Notes: generated by a model not told the origin, from the letters alone. A stretch of 64,000 nucleotides of DNA from Kitasatospora sp. NBC_00315 (GCF_041435095.1 NZ_CP108025.1:992001-1056000); one strand, 5' to 3'. Numbered from the stretch's first letter, positions 17,071 to 27,167 are shown. Numbers and translations are program-made.

Positions 17071-18654
17071 ATGGACACAGCGCACACCACCGACCCGGAC
17101 CAGGGTCACCCGCGACGATGGGCCGCCCTGGCGGCGCTCTGCACCTCCCTGGTGGTCGTCACCATCGACAACACCGTGCTCAACACCGCGCTGCCGGCCC
17201 TGGCCACCGCCCTGCACGCCTCCACCGCCGATCTGCAGTGGATCAACAACGCGTACACCCTGGTGTTCGCCGCGATGCTCATCACCGCCGGGAGTCTCGG
17301 CAGCCGGATCGGCCAGCGCCGCGCGCTGGTCGGCGGACTGACCGTCTTCGCGGCCGGTTCGGCGATCGCCGCCACCGCCGGATCGGCGGGCGAACTGACC
17401 GCGCTGCGCGCCGTGATGGGGCTGGGAGCGGCCTTCGTCATGCCGGCCACCCTGTCCGTGATCGTCACCCTGTTCACCGCCCGGGAGCGGCCGAAGGCGA
17501 TCGCCGTCTGGTCGGCGACGGCGGGCATCGGCATCGTGATCGGCCCGGTCACCGGCGGCCTGCTGCTCGACCACTTCTCCTGGAGCAGCGTCTTCTGGAT
17601 CAACGTCCCGTTGGTCGCGGCGGCACTGGCAGCCGTGCTGGTCCTGGTCCCCGCGCTGCCGGGCCGCCGCGTCGGACGGATCGACACACTCGGCCTGCTG
17701 CTCTCGGCGAGCGGGCTGGCCGCACTGGTCGACGTGATCGTCCGCGGCCCCGAGCACGGCTGGCTGTCGGGCCGCTCGGTGGCCGAGGGCGCCGCCGCCG
17801 TCCTGCTGCTGGCCGCGTTCGCGCGCTGGGAACTGCGCACCGCGCACCCGATGGTCGACGTCAGGATGTTCGCCGTCCGCACGTTCACCGTGGCCGGGAT
17901 CATCCTCGCAATGACCTTCTTCGCCCTGTCCGGCCTGCTCTTCGTCCTGACCCAGTACCTCCAACTGGTGCACGGCTACAGCCCGCTGAAGGCGGGGCTC
18001 GGCGCGGTGCCGTTCGCCCTGGCGATGGCGGCGACCGCTGGGACCAGCGCCCTGGTCACCGCGCGGATCGGCACCCGCAACGCGATCGCGGGCGGGCTCG
18101 CCACCATGTCGCTGGGCCTGGCCGGCCTGTCACTGGCGGGCGTCGGGACGCCGTACGCCGTGCTCTCCCTCGCGATGGCCGTGATCGGTGCGGGAATGGG
18201 TCTGATCATGGCGCCGGCCAGTACCGCGACCGTCGGCGCGCTGCCCCGGGAGAAGGCGCCGATGGCCAGCTCGATCAACAGCGTGGTCCGCGAACTCGGC
18301 GGTGTGCTGGGCATCGCGGTGGTCGGTACGGTCGTCTCCGCCTCCTACCGCCACCACCTCGGGGCCGCGCTGCCCGACGCCCCGGCGCGGGCCGGGAACG
18401 ACCTCACCTCGGCGCACATCGTGGCCGGCCATCTGCCGCCGCAGGCCGCCGGACGGCTGGTCGGTGCGGCCGACCAGGCCTTCACCACGGCCATGAACAG
18501 CGGCACCTGGGTCTGCGCCGCGATCACCCTGGTCGGCGCCGTCACCGCGCTGATCTGCCTCGACCGCTCGGGAGCCGGCGCCCCGCCCGGCGCACCGCAG
18601 GCCGAGGCGGCGCACAGCCCGGAGGCCGGCCTCCCGGTCACCACCGGCCGATGA
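17071..18654 (+). CDS. DHA2-family (EmrB/QacA) MFS drug efflux transporter
   Basis: A 527-residue, 14-helix proton-driven exporter. The N-terminal half shows the family motif VTIDNTVLNTALPALATAL, then LQWINNAYTLVFAAMLITAG and GRIGQRRA-like motif A (GSRIGQRRALVGG). Motif C is visible as GIGIVIGPVTGGLLLDHFSW. The C-terminal half includes APMASSINSVVRELGGVLGIA. It starts 84 bases from the divergent tetR gene with an operator between them. Substrates cannot be predicted; hydrophobic drugs or dyes are typical. Confidence 0.92.
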   Translation: MDTAHTTDPDQGHPRRWAALAALCTSLVVVTIDNTVLNTALPALATALHASTADLQWINNAYTLVFAAMLITAGSLGSRIGQRRALVGGLTVFAAGSAIAATAGSAGELTALRAVMGLGAAFVMPATLSVIVTLFTARERPKAIAVWSATAGIGIVIGPVTGGLLLDHFSWSSVFWINVPLVAAALAAVLVLVPALPGRRVGRIDTLGLLLSASGLAALVDVIVRGPEHGWLSGRSVAEGAAAVLLLAAFARWELRTAHPMVDVRMFAVRTFTVAGIILAMTFFALSGLLFVLTQYLQLVHGYSPLKAGLGAVPFALAMAATAGTSALVTARIGTRNAIAGGLATMSLGLAGLSLAGVGTPYAVLSLAMAVIGAGMGLIMAPASTATVGALPREKAPMASSINSVVRELGGVLGIAVVGTVVSASYRHHLGAALPDAPARAGNDLTSAHIVAGHLPPQAAGRLVGAADQAFTTAMNSGTWVCAAITLVGAVTALICLDRSGAGAPPGAPQAEAAHSPEAGLPVTTGR

Positions 18655-18769
18655 CCGAGCGGCCCGGGCCGGGCGGCAGCCGGGCCCGGCCGCAGCGGGG
18701 ACAATGGGCCGGGGCGGCGGGTGGCCGCCGGTGAGACCCGCCGGCCCGGCGGGGAGCAAGGAGTTGGGT

Positions 18770-19582
18770 ATGCCCAAGGAATTCGAGGTCCACCGCGAGG
18801 TGGTGCTGCCGGCCGGCCCGCAGGACGTGTTCGCGGCCGTCAGCGCCGCGACCGGCGCCTGGATGTTCCCCAAGGAGGAGGTGCCCGCCGTCGGCGGCAC
18901 CGGCCCCGGGGACGCGGGGGTCGTCGCCTGGGAGCCGCCGGGGCGCTTCGCCGTCCGGGTGGAGGGCGAGGACGGGTGGTTCAACTCGCTGGAGTACCTG
19001 ATCGAACCCCGGGAGCCCGGCACCACGCTGCTGCGCTACACGCACCGGGGGGTGTTCGCCGAGGACTGGGAGAACCGGTTCGACGCCTGCGACCGGCACA
19101 CCGACTTCTACCTGCACACCCTCGGCCAGTACCTGGGCCACTTCAACGGCCGCCCGGTGGTGTACGCCGCAGCCGAGGGCCCGGCCGCCTCGGCCGGCCC
19201 CGACGGCTTCGACCTCCTGCTGGACGAGCTGCACCTGGACAAGGAGGTCCGGGTCGGCGACCGGCTGAGCGTGGAGCTGGACGAGGTCGGGGTGCTGGAG
19301 GCCGAGGTGGACTACCGCACCCCGCAGTTCCTCGGCCTTCGCGCAGCGGACGGCCTGTACCGCTTCTTCGGGCGCAACGCCTTCGGCGGACCGGTCGGGG
19401 TGACGGTGCACCTGTTCGGCGACGGCGTCGACCCGGAGCGCACCGGCCGTGCCTGGCAGGCGTGGCTCGACGGTCTGTACGGCGGCTCGGACGACTCCGG
19501 CTCGAACGACTCCGGCTCGAACGACTCCGGCTCGAACGACTCCGGCTCGGACGGCTCCGGCTCGGACGGCTCCGGCTCGTAG
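18770..19582 (+). CDS. SRPBCC-domain protein with Gly-Ser-Asn-Asp repeat tail
   Basis: ATG 18770 follows AAGGAG. The first 145 residues (EFEVHREVVLPAGPQDVFAAVS, WMFPKEE, YTHRGVFAEDWENRFDACDRHTDFYLHTLGQYLGHF) form an AHSA1-type SRPBCC fold, a helix-grip pocket for hydrophobic ligands. A second region (about 160-235) also looks like a folded half-domain. The tail is six copies of a five-residue unit (GSNDS/GSDGS), flexible and acidic. Role unknown. It stands alone, converging on ureD. Confidence 0.82.
   Translation: MPKEFEVHREVVLPAGPQDVFAAVSAATGAWMFPKEEVPAVGGTGPGDAGVVAWEPPGRFAVRVEGEDGWFNSLEYLIEPREPGTTLLRYTHRGVFAEDWENRFDACDRHTDFYLHTLGQYLGHFNGRPVVYAAAEGPAASAGPDGFDLLLDELHLDKEVRVGDRLSVELDEVGVLEAEVDYRTPQFLGLRAADGLYRFFGRNAFGGPVGVTVHLFGDGVDPERTGRAWQAWLDGLYGGSDDSGSNDSGSNDSGSNDSGSDGSGSDGSGS
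19484..19573 (+). repeat. Six tandem 15-bp repeats at the 3' end of the SRPBCC gene
   Basis: The unit is GGCTCGRACGRCTCC. Copies two to four are identical; the first and the last two carry G for A changes. Because the unit is five codons, copy-number change would lengthen or shorten the tail without frameshift. Confidence 0.9.
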
Positions 19583-19744
19583 CGACCGTCCGACGGTTCG
19601 GGTCGGATCGGCGCGTGGCCGGCCCCCGGGGTCGTCCCGGTCCTCTCGGTGAGCCGAAGGGGGGTGCCCTCGCCACCGCCGGGAGAAGGGCGCGGGCGCC
19701 GTCGACCGGAACGGCGGCCCGCCTCCGACCGCGAGGAGCGGCGC

Positions 19745-20485
19745 TCAGGGCCGGAGAGACAACGCCCGCCGGAGCGCCAGGGCGTCCGGGGCGACGGCCG
19801 TCAGCAGGACGGCCGCCTCACCGGGCAGTACGAGCAGGGCGGCGCCGTCCGTCGGGGCGGGGCCGGGGCCGGGGGTGTGCCCGACGGTGAGCAGCTGGCC
19901 GCTCGCGCGGTGGCCCGCGAGCACGGCGGGGCCGTCCCAGCCGGGGGCTCCGGCGCCGAGGTCGGTCTGCTGGTCGAGCAGGAGCCGGCCGGCCCGGCGC
20001 ACGGTGAGCCGGGAGGTGAGCCGGCCGGGTGCGCTCCCCCGGGCCCAGTCGTGGTGGCGGCCGAGGACCTGCTCCTCGCGGTATCGCAGGCGGGCGCCGG
20101 CGGCGAGGGTGATCCGGGTGTGCAGGAGGAGGTGGCTCCCGGTGGCCGCGACGACCGGTTCGGGGAGCCAGTCCAGCCAGGCCCCCTCACCCACCGTCAG
20201 GTCGACGTCGTAGCGGGCCGGCCCCGGGCCCGGGAGGCTGATGGTCGCGGCGGCGCTGGTGACCTTCAGGCGTGCGCCCGGCCGGACCTCGGTGTGGACG
20301 GCGAGCCGGTCGCCGCCGAGCGGCGCCGCCATCGAGCCGACCAGGACGACGTGGGCGGCTGCGCCCTCACCCCGGGTGCGGCGCGGCGCCAGCGGGCCGC
20401 CGGTCACCAGGACGGGCAGGGCGGTGCCGCCGCGCCCGTCCGGTTCGGCGGTGATCCGGGCGGGCGCGGCGAGAAGGGTGCTCAC
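19745..20485 (-). CDS. ureD: Urease accessory protein UreD
   Basis: A 246-residue scaffold that holds UreF and UreG on apo-urease during nickel insertion. GTG 20485 overlaps the ureG stop (GTGA), which sets the start. Family features include [46 protein letters not shown] and [15 protein letters not shown]. Last gene of the leftward urease operon. Length is near the usual 250-280. Confidence 0.93.
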   Translation of the reverse strand: MSTLLAAPARITAEPDGRGGTALPVLVTGGPLAPRRTRGEGAAAHVVLVGSMAAPLGGDRLAVHTEVRPGARLKVTSAAATISLPGPGPARYDVDLTVGEGAWLDWLPEPVVAATGSHLLLHTRITLAAGARLRYREEQVLGRHHDWARGSAPGRLTSRLTVRRAGRLLLDQQTDLGAGAPGWDGPAVLAGHRASGQLLTVGHTPGPGPAPTDGAALLVLPGEAAVLLTAVAPDALALRRALSLRP

Positions 20486-21156
20486 CCCGTCGTCCGCCGC
20501 TCGGCGAGGCGCTCCCGGACCCACCGGGCGATCGGGGCGACGCCGTCCGGCGCGGTGAGCGCGCAGAACACGGTCGGCAGCTCGCCCCGCTGGGCGCGAG
20601 CGTCCCGTGCCATCACGTCGAGGTCGGCGCCGACCAGCGGGGCGAGGTCGGTCTTGTTGACGACGAGCAGGTCGGAGGTGGAGATGCCGGGTCCGCCCTT
20701 GCGGGGGATCTTGTCGCCGCCGGAGACGTCGATGACGAAGATCTGGTGGTCCACCAGGCCCCGGCTGAAGGTGGCGGTCAGGTTGTCGCCACCGGATTCG
20801 ACCAGGATCAGATCCAGCGGACCGAGCGCGGCCTCCAGCTCCTCGACGGCCTCCAGGTTGGCCGAGATGTCGTCCCGGATCGCGGTGTGCGGGCAGCAGC
20901 CGGTCTCCACCGCGGTGATCCGCTCGGGCGGCAGGACGGCGTTGCGCAGCAGGAACTCGGCGTCCTCGGTGGTGTAGATGTCGTTGGTGACGACGGCCAG
21001 CGAGAACTCCTCGCGCAGGACGCGGCACAGCGCGGCGACGGTGGCGGTCTTGCCGGAGCCGACGGGGCCGCCGAGGCCGATCCGCAGGGCGCGGCGGCTC
21101 TCGCCGTGGGTGTGGCGGACGGGGGCGTCGTGGTGGTCGACGTGGTCACGATGCAA
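20482..21156 (-). CDS. ureG: Urease accessory GTPase UreG
   Basis: A 224-residue GTPase that drives nickel delivery to urease. P-loop GGPVGSGKT near residue 35, the invariant metal-binding CPH in [13 protein letters not shown], the switch LVESGGDNL, and the guanine-specificity motif [10 protein letters not shown] His-rich start ([18 protein letters not shown]) could bind nickel and may partly stand in for the absent UreE. It overlaps ureF by 11 bases and ureD by four. Confidence 0.96.
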   Translation of the reverse strand: MHRDHVDHHDAPVRHTHGESRRALRIGLGGPVGSGKTATVAALCRVLREEFSLAVVTNDIYTTEDAEFLLRNAVLPPERITAVETGCCPHTAIRDDISANLEAVEELEAALGPLDLILVESGGDNLTATFSRGLVDHQIFVIDVSGGDKIPRKGGPGISTSDLLVVNKTDLAPLVGADLDVMARDARAQRGELPTVFCALTAPDGVAPIARWVRERLAERRTTG

Positions 21157-21823
21157 AGAGGCGGACCTTCCAGGAGCTGTGCTGCTCGGCGTACAGGTCG
21201 AGCAGGGGTGCGGAGGCTGCGGGCAGGCGGTCCACGTCGTTGTGGGCGGTGGCGTCCAGGGCCGCGTCGACGGCGGCGGCGGTGACGGCGTCGAGCTGCG
21301 GGGCTAGGCGGGCGAGCACGGCGGCGACCTGGTAGGGGTCGAGGCCGAGCAGTCGTACGCAGGCGGTGGCCGGGCCGTTGACGCTCTCGTGGGCGGCGAC
21401 GGCGGCGGCCTGGGCGGGGGTGAGGCCGGCGGCCCGGGCGGCGGTGCCGAGGACGACGGGCTGGTGGGCGCCGCCGGGGTGGGCGGCCCGCAGGTGGTCG
21501 AGGTCGGGATGCGGCCAGGCTGCGAGGGCCGCCCGCAGGAGCTGGCGGCCCAGACGCCGGCTGGTGGCGCGCAGCGCGGCCGAGGGGGTGCGGGCGTCCG
21601 CGGCCTCCTCCAGCGCGCCGCACGGACATCCGGCCGCCGCCGCGGCCGCGAGCGCGGCGGCGGTCAGCCCGGTGCTGTGCAGGCGGCCGGTGAGAAAGGC
21701 CGCCATGCTCGCCGCGTCGTGCACCCGGCCGGCCTTGACGGCGGCCTCGGCGCCGCCGGAGTGGGCGTGGCCGCCGGCCGGGAAGCGGCCGTCCGAGAGC
21801 AGCAGCAGTGCCGCGACCGTCAT
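21146..21823 (-). CDS. ureF: Urease accessory protein UreF
   Basis: A 225-residue helical protein bridging UreD and UreG. Family features: [21 protein letters not shown] at the start, LGRQLLRAA, and [23 protein letters not shown] 21823 overlaps the ureC stop (ATGA), implying coupled translation. Very alanine-rich, as in other actinobacteria. Confidence 0.93.
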   Translation of the reverse strand: MTVAALLLLSDGRFPAGGHAHSGGAEAAVKAGRVHDAASMAAFLTGRLHSTGLTAAALAAAAAAGCPCGALEEAADARTPSAALRATSRRLGRQLLRAALAAWPHPDLDHLRAAHPGGAHQPVVLGTAARAAGLTPAQAAAVAAHESVNGPATACVRLLGLDPYQVAAVLARLAPQLDAVTAAAVDAALDATAHNDVDRLPAASAPLLDLYAEQHSSWKVRLFAS

Positions 21824-23547
21824 CAGAACAGGAAGTACCGCTGGGCCAGCGGCAGTTCGGAGACGGGTGCGGGGGTGACGACGTCACCGTCGATGGTGAC
21901 GGTGAAGGTGTCGGGGTCGACCGTGACGTGCGGCCGGGCGGAGTTGTTGACCATGTGGTCCTTGGTGACGCCCCGGGTGTTCCGGATCGGCGTGAACTCC
22001 TTTCCGAGTCCGAGCCGTTCGGGCAGCCCGTCGTCGATCGCCGCCTGGGCGGTGAAGTTGACGGAGTTCGCGGCCGGCGCCCGGCCCCTGGCTCCGAACA
22101 TCGGCCGGGGCAGCACCGGTTGGGGGGTGGGGATGGAGGCGTTGGCGTCACCCATCTGGGCCCAGGCGATCTGCCCGCCCTTGATGACCAGATCGGGCTT
22201 GACGCCGAAGAACGCCGGGGTCCAGAGCACCAGGTCGGCGAGCTTTCCGGGTTCGACCGAGCCGACCAGGTGGTCGAGGCCCTGGGCGACCGCCGGGTTG
22301 ACGGTGTACTTGGCCACGTAGCGCCTGGCCCGGTGGTTGTCGGCCCGCCCGTCGCCGGCGAGCGCTCCCCGGCGGGCCTTCATCACGTGGGCGGTCTGCC
22401 AGGTGCGCATCACCACCTCACCGATCCGCCCCATCGCCTGCGAGTCGGAGCTGATCACGGAGATCGCGCCGAGGTCGTGCAGCACGTCCTCGGCCGCGAT
22501 GGTGGAGGGCCGGATCCGGGATTCGGCGAAGGCGAGGTCCTCGGGGACCTGCGGGCTGAGGTGGTGGCAGACCATCAGCATGTCGAGGTGCTCGTCGATG
22601 GTGTTGACGGTGTGCGGCCGGGTCGGATTGGTCGAGCTGGGAAGGACGTTGAGCTCGGAGACGATGGTGATGATGTCGGGCGCGTGCCCGCCCCCCGCAC
22701 CCTCGGTGTGGTAGGCGTGGATGCCGCGGCCGGCGATCGCGGCGAGGGTGTCGGCGACGAACCCGGCCTCGTTCAGCGTGTCGGTGTGGACGGCGAGCTG
22801 GGCGCCGCTCTCCTCGCAGACCCGTAGGCAGGCGTCGATCGCGGCCGGGGTGGCTCCCCAGTCCTCATGGATCTTGAAACCGAGGGCCCCGGCGCGCAGT
22901 TGGTCGTGCATGGAGACGGTGTTGACGGTGTTGCCCTTGCCGAGCAGGCCGATGTTGAGCGGCAGGTCGTCCATCGCGGCGAACATCCGGGCCAGGTGCC
23001 AGCTGCCCGGGGTGATGGTGGTGGCCTTGGTGCCCTCGGCCGGTCCGGTGCCGCCGCCGACCAGCGTGGTGATGCCCGAGGAGAGTGCCTCGTCGGCGAG
23101 TTGGGGACAGATGAAGTGGACGTGCGCGTCGATCGCGCCGGCGGTCAGGATCCGGCCGTTGCCCGAGATCACCTCGGTCTCCGGGCCGATCACCAGCGCG
23201 GGGTGCACGCCGTCCATCGTCTCGGGGTTGCCGGCCTTGCCGAGTGCGGTGATCCGCCCGTCCCGGATGCCGATGTCGGCCTTGACGACGCCCCAGTGGT
23301 CGAGCACCACGGCGCCGGTGATGACGGTGTCGGGGGCGCCCTCGGCGCGGCTGGTGCGGGCCTGGCCCATCGACTCGCGGATGACCTTGCCGCCGCCGAA
23401 GACGGCCTCGTCGCCGCCGCCGCAGCGGTCCTCCTCGACCTCGATCAGCAGGTTGGTGTCACCGAGCCGGATCCGGTCGCCGGCGGTGGGGCCGTAGAGC
23501 GCGGCGTAGCGCTCCCGGCCGATGTGCAGGGCATGACGGTCAGCCAT
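21823..23547 (-). CDS. ureC: Urease alpha subunit, UreC
   Basis: The catalytic subunit hydrolysing urea to ammonia and carbamate with two nickel ions. At 574 residues it is full length. Visible marks: the His pair in [11 protein letters not shown], the Lys to be carbamylated in [13 protein letters not shown] (about residue 223), the mobile-flap Cys-His in MLMVCHHLS (about 326) and [24 protein letters not shown] 23547 overlaps the ureB end by eight bases. Confidence 0.97.
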   Translation of the reverse strand: MADRHALHIGRERYAALYGPTAGDRIRLGDTNLLIEVEEDRCGGGDEAVFGGGKVIRESMGQARTSRAEGAPDTVITGAVVLDHWGVVKADIGIRDGRITALGKAGNPETMDGVHPALVIGPETEVISGNGRILTAGAIDAHVHFICPQLADEALSSGITTLVGGGTGPAEGTKATTITPGSWHLARMFAAMDDLPLNIGLLGKGNTVNTVSMHDQLRAGALGFKIHEDWGATPAAIDACLRVCEESGAQLAVHTDTLNEAGFVADTLAAIAGRGIHAYHTEGAGGGHAPDIITIVSELNVLPSSTNPTRPHTVNTIDEHLDMLMVCHHLSPQVPEDLAFAESRIRPSTIAAEDVLHDLGAISVISSDSQAMGRIGEVVMRTWQTAHVMKARRGALAGDGRADNHRARRYVAKYTVNPAVAQGLDHLVGSVEPGKLADLVLWTPAFFGVKPDLVIKGGQIAWAQMGDANASIPTPQPVLPRPMFGARGRAPAANSVNFTAQAAIDDGLPERLGLGKEFTPIRNTRGVTKDHMVNNSARPHVTVDPDTFTVTIDGDVVTPAPVSELPLAQRYFLF

Positions 23548-23935
23548 CGAGCGGCCCTCCGGTCTCGCCGCGCAGCCCGGCGATCTCGCGCCGGCCGCCG
23601 ACGGGGATCAGCTCGACCTCTACCGGGATGCCCGGCTCGAAGCGGACCGCGGTGCCGGCCGGGATGTTCAGCCGCAGGCCGTACGCGGCCGGGCGGTCGA
23701 ACTCCAGGCCGGGGTTGGCCTCCGCGAAGTGGTAGTGCGAGCCGACCTGGACGGGCCGGTCCGCGGCGTTCACCGCGACCAGGCGGGTGACGGGGCGTCC
23801 GGCGTTGAGGCCGATGTCCCCTTCCCCGTGGAGCACCTCACCGGGCGCCCACGAGCCGGGCGCCTGGGAGCCGGACGCGACGGCCCCGGGCGCGACGGCC
23901 CCGGCGCCTTCGCCCGCGCCGCCTGCGGCCGTCAC
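23540..23935 (-). CDS. ureB: Urease beta subunit, UreB
   Basis: A 131-residue structural subunit of urease. The conserved core is [33 protein letters not shown] and [19 protein letters not shown] 30-residue Gly/Ala-rich N-terminal extension precedes the usual start. GTG 23935 overlaps the ureA stop, although a later start within the extension cannot be excluded. Confidence 0.95.
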   Translation of the reverse strand: MTAAGGAGEGAGAVAPGAVASGSQAPGSWAPGEVLHGEGDIGLNAGRPVTRLVAVNAADRPVQVGSHYHFAEANPGLEFDRPAAYGLRLNIPAGTAVRFEPGIPVEVELIPVGGRREIAGLRGETGGPLDG

Positions 23936-24234
23936 AGGATCGGCCCGTGGACGGTGACCAGCTTGGTGCCGTCCGGGAAGGTCGCCTCGACCTGGACGTC
24001 GGGGATCATCTCGGGGATCCCGTCCATCACGTCCGCGCGGCTGAGCACCTGGCGGCCGGACTGCATCAGCTCCGCCACCGTACGGCCGTCCCGGGCGCCC
24101 TCCAGGACGTGCGAGGTGATCAGGGCGACCGCCTCCGGGTGGTTGAGCCGCAGTCCGCGGGCGCGCCGCGAGCGGGCCACGTCGGCCGCGACGTGGATGA
24201 GCAGGCGCTCCTGCTCATGGGGGGTGAGCCTCAT
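23932..24234 (-). CDS. ureA: Urease gamma subunit, UreA
   Basis: A 100-residue structural subunit and first gene of ureABCFGD. I start at ATG 24234, giving the canonical [20 protein letters not shown], behind GAGGTG. An upstream ATG (24270) would add 12 atypical residues. Conserved body: [27 protein letters not shown] and [19 protein letters not shown]. No ureE lies in the operon, as is common in Streptomyces. Confidence 0.95.
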   Translation of the reverse strand: MRLTPHEQERLLIHVAADVARSRRARGLRLNHPEAVALITSHVLEGARDGRTVAELMQSGRQVLSRADVMDGIPEMIPDVQVEATFPDGTKLVTVHGPIL

Positions 24235-24469
24235 CTGCGCACACCTCGGGGGTTCACAGGGTGCGGACACAGCACTGTGCCGCGGATGCCCTCGGGCGCA
24301 CGGGGGTCGTACCGGGGAGCAGGTGGGGACGCGCGGGCAGCACCGCCCGGCACGACCGCCCTCCGGCCCGCACGCGGGAGGTTCGATCTCGTGCCCGACA
24401 CCGTAGCGGACGAACGGTCCCCGTGGTCAGGGGGCACACCGCCGGAATCGGTATCACTATGCGCCGGCC

Positions 24470-24690
24470 GCTATTTATATTAATTGACCCACCGAACAGA
24501 ATGCCCACCGACGACCGAAAGCTCAATTCCCGCTCAAATAGTGAAACTACTCGCGAGTCACGTAATACATCCATGTACAGACGGCCCCCTACCTGCGGAG
24601 ATATCCGGAGAAGTAGGTAAACATTCAGCAATGAGATCTGTGCATAGTCCTATGAATATACCTAGGGTGTGGCCACTCCCGGTCCCATTC
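24470..24690 (+). promoter_or_regulatory. AT-rich leader before the APC permease
   Basis: Between the divergent ureA and permease starts, about 220 bases fall well below the surrounding GC (for example ATTTATATTAATTGAC at 24471 and ATGAATATACCTAG near 24652). A nested stem (CCTAC...GTAGG around CGGAGATATCCG, about 24592-24618) and CATAGTCCTATG at about 24643 could be regulatory structures. No known riboswitch consensus was recognised. It probably holds the permease promoter. The part at 24235-24469 shows nothing specific. Confidence 0.45.
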
Positions 24691-24706
24691 AACGGAAAGA
24701 GCACGC

Positions 24707-26362
24707 ATGGCCTCCCTCGACCAACTGTCCCCGCCGGGTACCGGCGCTCCGTCCCCCGCCCGGCGCACCCTGCGCCGCGAGGTCGGCCTGATCGGCCTGC
24801 TGTGGGCCTCGGTCGGCTCGATCATCGGCTCCGGCTGGCTGTACGGCGCGCAGAAGGCGGTGGTGGTGGCCGGCCCGGCCGCTCTGATCTCCTGGGGCAT
24901 CGGGGCGGTCGCGGTCGTGCTGCTCGCGCTGGTCCACGCGGAGCTCGGCGGCCTCTTCCCGGTGGCCGGCGGCACCGCCCGCTACCCGCACTACACCTTC
25001 GGCGGCCTCGCGGGGATGTCCTTCGGCTGGTTCTCCTGGCTCCAGGCGGCGACCGTGGCGCCGATCGAGGTCGAGGCCATGATCGGCTACGCGGGCCACT
25101 TCGGCTGGGCGGCCGGCCTGCAGAACGCCGACGGCACGCTGACCGTCTCCGGGTTCGTGGTCGCCACGGCCCTGATGGCGGTCTTCGTCGCGGTCAACTT
25201 CCTCGGCGTGCGCCTGCTCGCGCGCACCAACAACATCACCACCTGGTGGAAGATCGCCGTCCCGCTGTTCGCGATCTTCGTCCTGGCCGCGACCAACTTC
25301 CACGGCAGCAACTTCACCTCGCACGGCTTCGCCCCGTTCGGCGTCAAGGGCGTGCTCGGCGCGATCAGCACCAGCGGCATCATCTTCGCGCTGCTCGGCT
25401 TCGAGCAGGCCATCCAGCTCTCGGGCGAGAGCAGGAACCCCCGGCGCGACCTGCCCCGCGCGGTGCTCGGCTCGGTGGCCATCGGCACCGTGATCTACGT
25501 CCTGCTCCAGGTCGTCTTCATCGGCGCACTGCCGACGGCCTCCTTCGCGAACGGCTGGGCCCACCTCGCGTACGAGGGCATGAGCGGCCCGTTCGCCGGC
25601 CTGGCCACCGTCGTCGGCCTCGGCTGGCTCGCCTGGGTGCTGTACGTGGACGCGATCATCTCCCCCGGCGGCACCGGGCTGATCTACACCACCTCCACCT
25701 CCCGGATCTCCTACGGCCTGAGCAGGAACGGCTACGCACCCGGCCTGTTCGAGCGGGTCGACAAGCGCGGCGTGCCGTGGTTCGGCCTGGTGATCTCCTT
25801 CGTCACCGGCGTGATCTGCTTCCTGCCGTTCCCGAGCTGGCAGGCCCTGGTCAGCTTCATCACCTCGGCGAGCGTGCTGATGTACGCGGGCGCCCCGCTG
25901 GCCTTCGGCGTGCTGCGCAACCGCCTGCCCCACCTCGAGCGGCCCTACCGCCTGCCGCTCGGCGGCGTGGTCTCCCCCGCCTCCTTCGTGATCGCCAGCC
26001 TGATCATCTACTGGACCGGCTGGGACACCCTGCTGCGCCTGGGCGAGGCGATCCTGGCCGGCTACGTCCTGCTCGGCTCCTACGCCGCGTACGCGATCCG
26101 CAAGGGCCTGCCGAACGCTCCCCGGCTGCAGTGGAAGGCCGCGCAGTGGCTGCCGGTCTACCTGGTGGGCCTCGGCCTGATCTCCTGGCAGGGCCAGTTC
26201 GGGGACAGCGCCACCAAGGCGATCCCGATGTGGGCGGACATGGCCCTCGTCGCGGTCTTCGCGCTGGCGGTCTACTACTGGGCGATCAAGGTCGCGCTGT
26301 CGGCCGAGGAGATCGAGCACAACATCGAGGACGTCGAGGTGGTGGACGCGGGCGGTCACTGA
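24707..26362 (+). CDS. APC-superfamily amino acid permease
   Basis: A 551-residue, 12-helix proton-coupled transporter. ATG 24707 follows GGAAAG. The helix 1 signature SVGSIIGSGWLYGAQKAV carries the unwound Gly-rich segment that binds the substrate backbone. AELGGLFPVAGGTARYPHY and GFEQAIQLSGESRNPRRDLPRAVLGS are typical of the amino acid/polyamine group. The C-terminus (EEIEHNIEDVEVVDAGG) is acidic and cytoplasmic. Being divergent from the urease operon may mean a nitrogen-related role; the substrate is not predictable. Confidence 0.88.
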   Translation: MASLDQLSPPGTGAPSPARRTLRREVGLIGLLWASVGSIIGSGWLYGAQKAVVVAGPAALISWGIGAVAVVLLALVHAELGGLFPVAGGTARYPHYTFGGLAGMSFGWFSWLQAATVAPIEVEAMIGYAGHFGWAAGLQNADGTLTVSGFVVATALMAVFVAVNFLGVRLLARTNNITTWWKIAVPLFAIFVLAATNFHGSNFTSHGFAPFGVKGVLGAISTSGIIFALLGFEQAIQLSGESRNPRRDLPRAVLGSVAIGTVIYVLLQVVFIGALPTASFANGWAHLAYEGMSGPFAGLATVVGLGWLAWVLYVDAIISPGGTGLIYTTSTSRISYGLSRNGYAPGLFERVDKRGVPWFGLVISFVTGVICFLPFPSWQALVSFITSASVLMYAGAPLAFGVLRNRLPHLERPYRLPLGGVVSPASFVIASLIIYWTGWDTLLRLGEAILAGYVLLGSYAAYAIRKGLPNAPRLQWKAAQWLPVYLVGLGLISWQGQFGDSATKAIPMWADMALVAVFALAVYYWAIKVALSAEEIEHNIEDVEVVDAGGH

Positions 26363-26382
26363 CACCCGCCGTCGCGAGCGCC

Positions 26383-26410
26383 GGGCCCGCCGGATCCCGC
26401 CGGCGGGCCC
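26383..26410. terminator. Bidirectional terminator between permease and groES-like gene
   Basis: GGGCCCGCCGG and CCGGCGGGCCC pair perfectly over 11 bases with a 6-base loop, 20 bases past the permease stop and between converging genes. Confidence 0.75.
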
Positions 26411-26456
26411 TGCCGTCCGGCCGGGGCGGCCGCCTCCCGCGCTGGAGGCGGCGCCG

Positions 26457-26720
26457 CTACTCGGCGGACACCGAGAGGATCTCGTCCTCCGGCAGCTCGA
26501 CGTAGGTGTCCCCGTCCACCTCGACCGGGGAGCCGGAGTACCGGCTGTAGACGATCCGCTCGCCGACCTTGACGTCCACCGGGTGCGGCTTGCCGCTCTC
26601 CAGCGGCCGGCCCGGTCCCACCGCCATCACCTCGCCCCGGCGCGTCTGCGCGTCCCCGGGCGCCGGCTCGTCGAGCGGCTTCACGATCAGACGATCGTGC
26701 TTCGGCTGGAAGTCAGGCAT
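26457..26720 (-). CDS. GroES-like co-chaperonin (orphan)
   Basis: An 87-residue protein with the Cpn10 fold: HDRLIVKPLDEP, RRGEVMAVGPGRP, VKVGERIVYSRYSGSPVEVDGDTYVELPEDEILSV. The start MPDFQPKHDRL at ATG 26720 follows AGAGGAA. It is shorter and more divergent than the main GroES, and no groEL is adjacent. The mobile loop that contacts GroEL is altered, so chaperonin function is uncertain. Confidence 0.83.
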   Translation of the reverse strand: MPDFQPKHDRLIVKPLDEPAPGDAQTRRGEVMAVGPGRPLESGKPHPVDVKVGERIVYSRYSGSPVEVDGDTYVELPEDEILSVSAE

Positions 26721-26915
26721 GAGGGTTCCTCTCGAAGAGCGGGCCACGGGCCCGTCGCAGGGCCCGTGTCTCGATTCTCCCGGGCCCGGCCGCTCGCGCA
26801 CGGCGGGACGGGGACGGCTCGACCTCATGGGCTACCGGTGACCGCCCGGCCGGTCGACGACCGGCTTCCGGCCCCGCCGGGCGGGAGCGCCGGTCCGGTC
26901 CGGAGGCGACGCGCC

Positions 26916-27167
26916 TCAGAGCGCGGCGGCACGCCGCCGGGCCGCCCGGCGCTTCTCGGCGCGGCGTTCGTCCTCGGTGGTGCCGCCCCACACACCGGTG
27001 TCCTGACCGGTCCTCAGTGCCCAGGCCAGGCACTGCTCCCTGACCGGGCAGCGGCGGCAGAGCGACTTGGCCTCCTCGGCCTGGCGCAGCGCCGGGCCGG
27101 TGGTGCCCAGGGGGAAGAACAGCTCGGGGTCCGCGTCGCGGCACTGCGCGCGGTGACGCCAGTCCAT
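26916..27167 (-). CDS. WhiB-family iron-sulfur transcription factor, WblE-like
   Basis: An 83-residue redox-responsive regulator that binds a [4Fe-4S] cluster. Four cluster Cys are visible: the first in RAQCRDADPELFFP, then CRRCPVREQC. The Wbl turn GVWGG and a basic tail (RRAEKRRAARRRAA) for DNA contact follow. ATG 27167 follows AAGGA. The MDWRH start and length match WblE/WhiB1 best. It is divergent from a DUF4193 gene across a 400-base gap (27168-27568) that shows no other gene. Confidence 0.93.
   Translation of the reverse strand: MDWRHRAQCRDADPELFFPLGTTGPALRQAEEAKSLCRRCPVREQCLAWALRTGQDTGVWGGTTEDERRAEKRRAARRRAAAL

Noticed and set aside
24590..24620. Known riboswitch in the permease leader
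   Set aside because: The stems do not match any class I can recall (for example ydaO, lysine, glycine); only the composition and symmetry are reported.
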